Shown: positions 11,976 through 21,566 of the stretch, one piece after another
How positions within the stretch are numbered: position 1 is the first letter of the stretch
Layout of the letters: each line of letters begins with the position of its first letter
Assembly: GCA_033439255.1 (NCBI GenBank)
Contig: JAVRDV010000019.1
Location: forward strand, 62,001 to 126,000
DNA from: Hericium rajendrae
Taxonomy: Eukaryota; Basidiomycota; Agaricomycetes; Russulales; Hericiaceae
Direction: 5' to 3'
DNA length: 64,000 bases
Program-made: the position numbers and the translations under genes
The notes under the pieces: generated by a model
Told to the model about the DNA's origin: nothing
The model's database searches: none
What the model saw: only the letters and a program-made list of their open reading frames with translations

Positions 11976-12270
11976 ATAGTTAACAGTTCATCCGCACTAC
12001 TTCGAGATTGGTAAGTTTATACACTTCCCGCCGACGTGCGGTTCTCATTCCGCGCTCTAGTCTCGTACCAAGACCCCGCGAGACGTCGCGAGAGGGTCTT
12101 GGTCCAAGGTAGGTGCGTCGTAGGGGGGTTGTCAGAGGCGGCCGAGAGCGCACACGACGAGAATAAAGTGGTGGTAATGGCACTGAGTTGACAGCTCGAA
12201 AGGAAAACGGGCGGAAAGCCCAACGTATATACAAGAACGGAAGTAAAGACACATCCCGCTAGATCTGACC
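11963..12270 (-). repeat. Possible LTR remnant
   Basis: Lies just downstream (on the minus strand) of the chromodomain relic, where the 3' LTR of a chromovirus would be. It begins in minus orientation with TGTCTTTAC after a purine-rich GATCTAGCGGGATG stretch, and contains a TATATAC-like box and a CT-rich leader. No second LTR copy lies in the window, so this is a positional inference. Confidence 0.25.
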
Positions 12271-12364
12271 CCACTAGGTCCGATGAATGCTCACGTCGTC
12301 ATCCCGACGACTGCTGACCTCGACCGAGCGCTTGGATTCTCGCGCCCTCACATCATCCCCCTCC

Positions 12365-12772
12365 TTAAGACCGAGCACCTGCGAGGTCTTCGTCTGCGCG
12401 CGACCTTGGGCGTGATACGCGTTCGGATCGTGTCTTGGTCTGCACTGGGGGTTCATAGCCATGCAGGAGATAACGACCGGGATGTGGAGACGGAGTACGC
12501 GGTGGGTTGTATATATCCATGGCAGGCGCGGGAAGAGGTACATCCGTCCTCGACTCGGTTTGGAGGAAATTAAACCGAGTAGGATGAGGAACTTGACGAT
12601 GGTGACAATGGAAGTGCTCCAGCTCCTCGTTCATCGACGCGGGAAGTTCGGAGAACGGGATCCAACTGCGCTCGGAATCTGGTAGGTCCTTGTAACCCAC
12701 GAGATAATCGTACTGACGCTCCACATCAGGCCCTGATGGACCTGATGGCCGCAACTTCAGTGCGGTCAGCAT
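12365..12772 (-). pseudogene. Ty3/gypsy chromovirus polyprotein C-terminal relic (chromodomain)
   Basis: A 135-codon minus-strand frame contains a chromodomain-like block: QYDYLVGYKDLPDSERSWIP, followed by a helix with EELEHFHCHH and then Pro/Arg-rich tail sequence. This is the extreme C-terminus of integrase in chromodomain-bearing gypsy elements of fungi. No integrase core, reverse transcriptase or protease is present upstream (12773-13300), so only the last piece of the element remains. The repeated CTTCAGTG motifs at 12755-12815 mark the broken end. Confidence 0.65.
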
Positions 12773-12843
12773 CTTCAGTGTGGTCAGGCTGCTTCAGTGC
12801 TTCAGTGCCTCAGTGTAGTAAAATTTATGTACTATATTTCATG

Positions 12844-13260
12844 TTAATGCGGAATACATTCATGAGCATGATAGTCTATATAATGATTCACATAGAATGA
12901 TCTAAAAGCATCAAGCGAGTCAGAGAATGAGAAATTAAATGGCATGCGAGCTGTGCCAAAGTTCGGAAGAAGGTGGCAACTGCGGATACAGCAGTCTAGA
13001 TGAACAAGCCCTATCGTTCTTCGCCCTGCACGTGCCTCAGGCTGTACAAGCCACATACCTGTGACGGGATCAGGAGCATTACCTACAGGAAGGAGCCAGT
13101 TCACGAGCGCACATGGATAAATAACACCGTCATGCCGGAATGAGATGAAACGCACAACCCGACCGACAACCATTCCTCCCATGGCGTCCGTCTTGGGACC
13201 ATTCTGGATGAGGATCGTATTGCGTCATTCCTCATCTCCAAACCACTTCGGGGTACTCCG
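12844..13260 (-). pseudogene. C-terminal relic of a Plavaka/KDZ-type transposon protein
   Basis: Minus-strand frame with GGMVVGRVVRFISFRHDGVI, YPCALVNWLLPVGNAPDP, TGMWLV and a tail of FNFSFSDSLDAFRSFYVNHY IDYHAHECI. I recall this arrangement from the C-terminal part of conserved proteins carried by Agaricomycete DNA transposons (Plavaka-like). Going upstream the same frame reads PKWFGDEE, then TGA (13225-13227), then RNTILIQNGPKTDAM, so a single nonsense change (TGG to TGA would fit) breaks it. No upstream transposase core remains. The family assignment is from memory of the motif pattern. Confidence 0.5.
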
Positions 13261-13419
13261 GATTGGTACCCACATTCCTGCATCTCAACAACTGTTGTCA
13301 TGGAATTTTGCCCTGAAATTTTGTATGTGGGTAGCTATATATATGAAGCCCTTGTATGTGAAATTTTAGCAAAAACGGAGGTCCCGTTCTTTCTCGGCAA
13401 GGCAATCATTGTTGTGGGG

Positions 13420-15110
13420 GGGAGAGGAGGAGAAGATGGCCCAAACAATTCAGGCAGCAATGTTGGGGTCATTTGGGTGCATACATATTGTTTATACATG
13501 CTGTATTATGATGCTGCAGCAATATGGACCTGCCAAGAGCAATGTCTGAATTGTTTGGAGCACATTTGTCTAAAATTGACCCCCTCCAGGAGAAGATCTC
13601 TACCACTCATTATCCTAAGGTCCAATCTTGCTCAAACATGCATGGTATGTGCATGGTATATGCAGTGCTGTACATGCAAAGTTTCAGAATCATAGCTGCA
13701 ACATTCAAATTATTTGAGCTGCATCTTGTTTTAGGAGATACATACTTTGATTGGCTTCAAATAATTCAGATATTCTCTCTGTTGCATAACTGATAAATGA
13801 ATCATATTCATGTACATTAAATATACATGCTCACAAAGTTTCATGATCATACAACATGTTTTCAAATTGTTTGCCCTTTACCATCTCTTCGAGGAGGCAA
13901 CTTTTGCTGCACATTTGTGTGTGGTTCGATCGCACTCAAACTTATAGTATATGTGCTTTGCATTTGTTAGATGAGATGTGAAAAGTTTCAGAATCATAGC
14001 TGCAATATTCAAATTATTTGAGCTACATCTTTTTTAGGGGATACATATGTTAATTAGCTTCAAATAATTCAGATATTCTCTCTGCTGCATAACTGATGAA
14101 TGAATCATGTTTGTGTACATTCAATATACATACTCACAAAGCTTCGTGGTCATACCATACATTTTCAAATTGTCTGCCCTCTATCACCTTCTCAAGAACA
14201 TGACTGACTTTTGCTACGTATTTGTGTGTGGTCCGATCATCCTCAAACTTATTTGGTATGTGTTTTTCATATGATAGATGAGGCATGAAAAGTTTCAAAG
14301 TTATAGCCACAATATTCAAATTATTTGAGCTGCATCTTGTTTTAGAGGATACATACTTCGATTAGCTTCAAATAATTCAGATATTACTTTTCCTGTATAA
14401 CTTGTCAATGCATAGTGTTTATCTACATTCAATATACATCCTCACAGAGTTTTGAGAGTATATGATGTAATCTCACATTGTTTGCCTTTTACCACCTCTT
14501 TGAGGAGGTAACTTTTGCCGTGTATTTGTGTGTGGTCCGATCATGCTCAAACTTACCATACATGTGCTTTGTATATGTTAGGTCAGATGTGGAAGCATTC
14601 AGAGTTATAGCTATAATATTCGAATTATTTGAGCTACATCTTCTTCTGGGGGATATGTACCTTCATTGGCTTTAAATAATATTCAGATACTGCTTTTGTT
14701 GTACAGCTGGTCTATACATGGTACTCATTCATACTCATTGTACATCCTCACAGAGGTTCGAGACAATAGGACACAATCTCACATTGTTTGCTCTCTGCCA
14801 CCTCCTCAAGGAGGTTACTTTTGCTATGCATTTGTGTCTGGTCTGATCGTGCTCAAACTTATCATACATGTGGTTTGCATACGTTGGGTCTGACGTGAAG
14901 AAGTTTAGAGCTACAGCAGCAATATTTCAATTATTTGGAAGAGATTTGTTTCACAAGAGAGGCACACTTTGATTAGAGGCAAATAATTCAGATAGTGCTT
15001 CTGCTGTACAGCTGGCCCATGCATACTGTTTATCTCTGCTCATTCTACATCCTCACAGAGTCTCGACATGCTAGGACATGTTCTCACATTGTTTGCACAG
15101 AACTTTAATG
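13420..15110 (+). repeat. ~305-bp satellite, about five copies
   Basis: A unit of roughly 305 bp repeats head to tail. Landmarks recur near 13680, 13985, 14290, 14600 and 14905: TTCAGAATCATAGCTGCAA, then TTCAAATTATTTGAGC, then a CTTCAAATAATTCAGATA block, then GTGTGTGGTCCGATC. Copies drift gradually. The first copy (13420-13680) is truncated, and the last runs into the left end of element A. A stray fragment of the same unit is found near 20310-20370. No coding capacity. Confidence 0.8.
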
Positions 15111-15529
15111 AGCATACATCAGGGAAATTGGAATTCTACATAGCCCAGTGTTAAGTTATATGGTCTATCAGAGTCCTATCAGGCTTATGAAGCTAGCCTT
15201 CTAAACTATATAGAACTATCAGCCCTATCATAGCTTTCATAGCAGTAGGTGAAAGCTATATACTGCTATATACTTTGGAGGGGATGCTATGGCTGCTATA
15301 TAACCTCATAGGCTTGCTATGGTCACTATGGCCCCTACAATAAGTCAGCTAGACTCCAGAATCATCCAGTCACATGAGATGCTATAGTCACTATGAGTAT
15401 TATGGTAAGTCGGATAGGCACACAGAATTTGAAGTCAAAGTCTATAATATTGAAATCTAGTGTATTACAAGCAACCCTAATACATTACAAAGGTAAGCTA
15501 CTCAATGTAGCAAGTCCAACTGCAACCTC

Positions 15530-16505
15530 GCATGTGCGAGGCATACGCGGCCAATCACAAGCGTATGCAGCCGTGCGCGCCCAGCCGCTGGCGTGCATGG
15601 ATGGCCGCCCACACGCATATGCGCGGGCTGGCAGAACCATCCATGCTGCCTGCGCCGGCGTAGTCGTTTGCGGCCGCACGGAGCTGTCGCCAGCGTGCAT
15701 GAACCTGCGCGTGCCGCGGAGGCCATCTGCGGCTGCCCACGCAGCGTGCGCTGGCGCAGTCGTCCGCGCCCGTGCGCGCGGTCACCGGTGTGCGTGGCCT
15801 CACGCACGCAGATGGGGCCGTATGCGGCTACTTGCGCCGTGTGTTGTGCGGTTGTCCACGGCCATGCACACGCAGTCGCCGGCGTGTGCGGCCGGCGCGC
15901 GCAGACGGGGCCATCTGCGACTACCCACGCAGCATGTGCGTGATGTGTGCATGCGTGCGCTGATGCGTTTGTCTGCGGTCGTGCGCACGCAGTTCCCAGC
16001 GTGCGCGACGGAGCTGTGCATGGCAGCTCGCGCGCTGGCATGACCGTATGCGGCTGCCCCGCGCAGCGTATGCCAGGGTGCGCTGATGCAGTGGCCTGCG
16101 GCTCTGCGCGTGCCAGCGCGGTCGTCCGCTGCCATACACGTTCCGTCACCGGGATGCGTAGCTCCGCGCGCGCAGACGGGGCCGTCCCTGATTCCCCGCG
16201 CAGCATATGCGGGCGGGCGGGTGCTGGCGCGATCGTCCATAGCCGTGTGCATGCTGTTGCCAGGACGCGTGGCCCCACATGCAGAGGCGGGACCGTGCGC
16301 GACTGCCCGCATGGTGGCAGAACCGTGCGCGGGTGCGGGTGCTGGCACGGTCGTCCGCGGCCGTGCGGGCGCAATCGCCGGCGTATTGGCCCTGCGCGTG
16401 CAACGCGGGGCCATACGCATGCTGGCACGGGCTTCCATGCGCTGGCAGCAAGGGGCAGCAGCGGGGAGGTGGGCGTGTGCGTGCATGTTGCGGTAGAGGC
16501 GGGAG
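15530..16505. repeat. GC-rich minisatellite of element A
   Basis: About 1 kb of strongly GC-rich, CpG-rich sequence built from degenerate ~100-bp units. A recurring block GCAGACGGGGCC is followed by TGCGGCTGCCC and TGCGCTGGCGCAGTCGTC. Landmarks occur near 15814, 15900 and 16170. Long frames are open on both strands because stop codons are rare in such sequence. It is not considered coding. Confidence 0.7.
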
Positions 16506-16663
16506 GAAGAGCGCATCGTGCGACGTTTAGTCGAGTCTCGTTGCCGTAGCAATGAGACTCGACGACGGCGTCGACGACGGCATTGTCGAGAGGAGGGGAT
16601 GACGCGGGCTCGTGGGTGTAGGCGAGGTTGTCGAAGACGAGCGAGGGGTCGCGAGAAGGCACA

Positions 16664-16696
16664 CGAGTATCGCTCGTTGGCAACGAGCGATACTCG
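16664..16696. repeat. Hairpin 1 of element A
   Basis: Perfect inverted repeat: arm CGAGTATCGCTCGTT, 3-nt loop, exact complement. It is followed by TTAGCACGA and then the minus-strand motif AGGTAAGTA. The same order occurs in elements B, C, D, E and F. Confidence 0.85.
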
Positions 16697-17145
16697 TTTG
16701 ATTAGCACGAAAAGACCAAAAAAAGACATATCTTTACTTACCTAGATCCCCCCAACTCCTGCGAGCCCTCCTGACTGTCGACTGACGTCGTATCTTGCAC
16801 GTGGAGAGAGAGAAAAGGGACAGAGGGAGACGAAGGGAGAGGTGGAGATTGGGTGCAGTGAGTACTGGACGAAGACAAGTTGCGCGTCGAGTGTAGCCAC
16901 AGCACTCGACTCGCGCGGCTGGCAATTTCGAGTTTAACAAATCAAATCAAACCTTTTAAAATACGAGAAAAACGAAGCACATATAAATTTGTTAGTTATA
17001 CACGATGAATGAGCTAGGTAGGTATCTACTGTACGGTTTCTCCTTCAGCAGCCAACCTAACTTACTGAAATCTAAATCAGTAGCCTCTGCTGCGGCATCC
17101 GGCAACCGCCGGCCAGCCATAATTTGGGCTCCGACGCGCTCACGT

Positions 17146-17460
17146 ATATAAGGCGTGCGCGATGCGTGTCCTCTCTCTCTTCCCTACCACTACCATCTTC
17201 CATCTTCTGTCGTTCGCTTCCCTCCCTCTCTTCAACTTTCTTTGTTCGGTAAGTCCTTATGTTGTTATATTGTTGACTAATACTTATGCTTATGTATTAT
17301 CTTCATAGACTTTGAATATTTTCGCTTTTTTCCTCTCTTTGGTAAGTATTATCTATTATGTTCTTTCTTTCTATTGTTTACTTACAATAAGTTGTTGTTG
17401 ACTTTAGGTTTTATTTTCGCTTTTTATTGTCTTTGAGGAAAGTCTTACATTATGTCTTTT
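17146..17460 (+). promoter_or_regulatory. TATA promoter, CT leader and intron ladder of element A
   Basis: TATATAAGG is followed by GCGTGCGCGATGCG, a CT-rich leader with TACCACTACCATC, then GGTAAGTCC near 17249, an acceptor TTCATAG near 17309, a micro-exon containing TTTTCGCTTTTTT, a second GGTAAGTA, a second acceptor GACTTTAG near 17407 and a second TTTTCGCTTTTT micro-exon. Elements B, E and (reversed) C show the same series. Promoter and splicing function are inferred from motif order. Confidence 0.55.
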
Positions 17461-17943
17461 ATCTGATATAGCTTGACTTATACTTGTAAATATATGTATA
17501 GGCTTGTTAATTTTGTAGTATAATGTAACACTCTTTTGTATATTAGTATGTCTAATGAATTATGCTGTCTTTTAAAATTTCGATGTTTTGTTGATTTGAG
17601 AATTGTGTAAAAATTTGTTTGTAGTCTGATTGTAGATTAAATAATATAGATAGCTTTCATTGCTTTTATAGATGTATTAAGTCTACCTTATGGACATAGC
17701 TTATATTAATGGTATAGCTTCCATAGCTTCTATAGCTATATGTCTTATGATAGCTTACTATGCAGCTATGATAGCTATGATAGCTCTTCATAGCATTCCC
17801 CTTGAGCTCTATAGCACTATATAGCATCTCTTCTTGGCTATATAGGCTATGGAGTAAAGGGCAATGCTATGGCCCTAGGAACTCTATATAACTCTGATAG
17901 GACTATGTAGCATCTCTACATTTTCCTGATGTAGGGATAGCTC

Positions 17944-18500
17944 GAAGACCAAGTCACATCATCTACATATATATCATGAAGTAGTGACTTCTGTTTGTCC
18001 ACACCAGCCACTGCACTCGCATAAGCAGTTGGTTCTTGCCATCCTTACTCACGCTCACATACACTCTGCACAACATGGAGATGAGTCAATCTATTGTTAT
18101 ATCTGGTAACCCAAGTGGGCCATGTTGGGTTGGGTTGATGATGTTACTCTCGATGACAACAAAGTATGAAAAGATCGAAAATGATCTGGACTTTAGTGAT
18201 TGTAGAATCACATGGAACACTCACATAGCCTTACTGTACAAGTTAGACACACGCTTACTGATACCTTAGTGAGCTGACTGATGCTGTTCTCACGCAATGA
18301 GCAATCTATGATGCTATGCTTATAATTACTGTACAATTTCTGATTGGTAGATATGCAGAGCCCACAGTACTATATAAGGGCTCCCTCGTTTGCTCAGATA
18401 CCTCACTCTTTCACATAATAGACTGAGGTGAGCATATCTTGCATTACTTATGAGTTTTGCCTTTACTCACTCTACTTGTAGCATAGACTAACGTCTCTCT
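17944..18500. other. AT-rich spacer right of element A
   Basis: No gene recognised. Short frames only. Confidence 0.3.
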
Positions 18501-18519
18501 AAGTCGTGTTTCTTCAGGC

Positions 18520-20015
18520 CAGACTGTGTTTTTTATCTTTTGTACGCACAGCTCGATGCTGAGGTCCAAGCTTTTAGCACTGATTTCTGGATGCTTACAA
18601 CAGCTGTATCGGAATGTCACTGGATCTTTGCCGTTTGCAAGTCTGGATATCCTGCAAGAACAATGAGCTTCCCATATATCAGGTGGAGCAAGACCGTGAT
18701 GAGTCAATCTCTTGCTTTAACTCAAGTGAAGCAGAAAAGATGCGTGGATATTGAGTCCTTGGTCCTTTTGAAATTTACCTCATTACATCTCTGATCAGGC
18801 CTTTCTGATTAAGTCGACAACTTGTGAGTTTGACCAATCAGATATAAGGATCTTCGTTTCCATCGATGAAAGACTCGTGAGCAACTGTAAGACTTGCCTT
18901 GAGTGTTTGGAAGAAGACATCATTGCAGAGACTGAGGGGCAAGAAGAGAGGCTGAGGGCAAGGAAGATAGTTCTACCATGTGTCCATTATAATATTTTTG
19001 CTGCTGTTCATCCTGTTCTGGGTGATAATCTCTTGTCTCCTCCAGCACTCCCAAATTCTCTCATCCACCCTCCCACTTGGTGTTTTGGTCCTGAGGTATC
19101 TGCTATTCAATAACCTCAGTATCTCAAAATCCAAAAAATGTGTGACAGTGAACACAACACGTTCACATCATGTCTCTTCCTTCTCCCATACTAGTGTTCT
19201 TCGGTGCAAGTTTTTATGCAGCATCCTGTAATTTTGTGACTTAGCTTGGAAGTTGACCTGTGTTATATTCTTACCTTTTATACAGCTAGACACTTTAAGC
19301 ATCAAGTACTGATTTCTGGACGCTTGCACCAGGGAGGCTGGCATGCCACTCCAGCTTCGTGGTCTGCAAGTTTCAATATCCTGCGATAATAAACAGCTTC
19401 CTCAGTTTCAAGTGAAGCAAGATGGTGACAATTCAATCTTCTGTTATATCCCGAGTGAGGCAGAAAAGGTACATGGATATCAATTCTTTTGCTGATCAGG
19501 CCTTTATAATTGAGTTTACAACTGGTGGGTTTGACCAGTCAGACATAAAAGTTTTCATTTCCATTGATGGAACACTCGTGGGCAACTGCAAGACTCACCT
19601 TGAGTGTTTGGAAGACAGCATCATTGCAGAGGCCAAGGGCAAAGAAGACAGTTCTACCATGTGTCTATTTATTTTTGCTGCTGTTCACACATGTGGTCAG
19701 CCCAGTCTACCTCAGCTAGCCTTTCAGCTAGTGAAAATCTGTTTACAACATTCATCTCTAGAAGGAAAGGCATCCTGAAATCATGATCTCTCACAGCTAG
19801 GCACAGTGAAGATCAAAATCTGCCATGTCAACGAGCATGATAGACCTTGCAAATATTACAAACCTTACAACCTAACCATTGGCAGTTTTTTTCCCTCAGA
19901 ACTTCATGTTTCGGAGACAAAAAAGCTTACAGGGTACAATTATAGCATGTACGCCTGCTTCACAGTTCAATGCTCATCTATATATAAGTTGTCTCCTCAC
20001 GCTTCACTCATATGA
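18520..20015 (+). pseudogene. Tandemly duplicated relic of a DUF7918-like basidiomycete protein
   Basis: Two diverged copies of one coding segment lie ~720 bp apart. Copy 1 (about 18540-19060) and copy 2 (about 19290-19740) share ACTGATTTCTGGA, CTGGATATCCTGC-type blocks and the peptides FDQSDI, FVSIDERLV / FISIDGTLV, NCKT-LECLE and IIAE. Copy 2 reads MDINSFADQAFIIEFTTGG and then SDIKVFISIDGTLVGN. A third piece (about 19800-19950) reads VKIKICHVNEHDRPC. The order (a SCYIPSEA-like block, an ID.G line, a final I..C..E strand) resembles a protein family common in basidiomycetes that I know as DUF7918. Both copies have frame breaks and stops. Confidence 0.4.
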
Positions 20016-20515
20016 CTGTCAATAGTCTAGGAGAACCTGTCAAGGCCACTTATTGAGGGTTACAATTCAATTTCACTAAAATTGATACTGCCGATGATCC
20101 TTTCTGTGTCTTCTGATTCCGATACATGCCTCGAGGTCAGTTTTCTCTCTTTTGAATTTTAGCATAGCTCATCACACGAATCCATAGAAATGTGCGAGAG
20201 GAATAATACTAGGCAGTGCTCTGCTGTCATCGTACAAGGTAACCATTGGTATGTGCATTGTGTACAGAGGCAGTTGTATGTGCAGTGTGCATGCTTTCAC
20301 CTAACAACGCACGAAATCATTTGTGTATGGTCTGATCGTACACAAAGATACCATGCATGTGCTTTATGTCAAAGAAATCCTCCAGTTAAGGGAAAGGATG
20401 GGTTGGGGTTGTTTGGGGGTTGTTCGGTCGAAAGTAGGTATTCAGACAGATTATTTATCATGGTAAATAGTGAATATGCAGGATATTTCTGACTAGTCAT
20501 TTTCCGATTTTTGGC
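20016..20515. other. Spacer with a satellite fragment
   Basis: Contains a stray piece of the 305-bp satellite near 20310-20370 (CATTTGTGTATGGTCTGATC). No gene recognised. Confidence 0.4.
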
Positions 20516-21300
20516 ATGCGCACGAGGACAGCGGTCCTCGTGCGCTGCACGGTACACTGTCTTATATCCAGCGCACAAAGACAGTTGTCTTTGTGCGCTG
20601 ACCATTATACTGTCAGACATGAGATGCATGAGAACAGCCATATTTTTGTGCATGCCCATTGTCCCATATATGAGGATATTATAGAGTAAAGGTTTCAATG
20701 AATATTGACATGATTTTATATGTATGGATTATACCATATATGTACAATATTGCTAACCATCCATTTTATCCATATCACAGATAATACTGTACTGTGTAAA
20801 ACGAACAATAACCTGTAAATATGTGTAGGTGTATACAAGGCAAATTGTATGTACACAAGGACAGCTGTCCTTGCGCGCTGCCCGATATACCACCGTACAC
20901 CCAGCGCACGAGGACAGTCGTCCTCGAGTGCTGCTCGATATACCACCGTACACCCAGTGCACGAGGACAGTCGTCCTCGAGCGCTGCTCAATATACCACC
21001 GTACACCCAGCGCACGAGGACAGTCGTCCTCGAGCGCTGCTCGATATACCATCGTACACCCAGCGCACGAGGACAGCTGTCCTCGTGCACTGCTCGATAT
21101 ACCATCGTACACCTGGCGCACGAAGGCAGCTGTCCTCGCGCGCTGGATGTACGATGGTGTATCGGGCAGCGCTCGAGGACGACTGTCCTCGTGCGCTGGG
21201 TGTACGATGGTGTATCGAGCAGCGCTCGAGGACGACTGTCCTCGTGCGCTGGGTGTACGGTGGTATATTGAGCAGCGCTCGAGGACGACTGTCCTCGTGA
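20516..21300. repeat. 53-bp hairpin array, left copy
   Basis: Two isolated hairpins (20523-20550 and about 20571-20600) precede a regular array from about 20855. Units start at 20904, 20957, 21010 and 21063, giving a period of 53. Each unit holds a GC-rich inverted repeat (GCGCACGAGGACAG / CGTCCTCGAGCGC) and a spacer CTGCTCGATATACCACCGTA. At about 21135 the array flips orientation, so the whole block is itself a large inverted repeat. It lies just upstream of the large unknown gene starting at 21567. Confidence 0.85.
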
Positions 21301-21566
21301 ATGAGATAAAAATGCCACGTGGTGGCGCCATCATGTCGGTGTGCAAAACGACCACCCAACCCATCCAACACGAGGAGGACATGAGTCCGCAGAGTGCCGG
21401 AGAGACTTAAGGAAAAATGAAGTGGGCGGAGGGCTCTCAATCGACCACCACAACGTCGATTACCAGTATCGAAACTTGTTCTCAAATACTGTATGTTTCG
21501 TTGTTCGATCGGAGGGGGCTAACATAGACATCATTGATTACAGACTTCAAACAAACTCTATACACA

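Larger units (their letters stand above)
15115..17943 (+). mobile_element. Element A: non-coding TIR element with divergent promoter
   Basis: The left end TACATCAGGGAAATTGG matches the right end read inwards from 17943 (TACATCAGGAAAATGTAG). Inside, in order: a TAGC-rich arm (15170-15480); a GC-rich minisatellite (15530-16505); a hairpin at 16530-16563; a perfect hairpin at 16664-16696; a minus-strand GTAAGTA donor near 16740; a further hairpin at 16886-16910; a TATATAAGG box at 17146; a CT-rich leader; intron-like units at 17250-17450; and a TAGC-rich arm (17640-17930). No open frame with protein character is present. The flanking 6-mers (TGAGCA and GGGATA) do not match, so no target duplication is claimed. 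Confidence 0.75.

Noticed and set aside
15502-16683. 393-residue minus-strand open frame
   Set aside because: Lies in the GC minisatellite of element A. Frames are open on both strands, with no domain and repeated composition.
20516-21300. CRISPR-like array
   Set aside because: Both repeat and spacer are conserved and palindromic, spacers are not unique, and the DNA is clearly eukaryotic.
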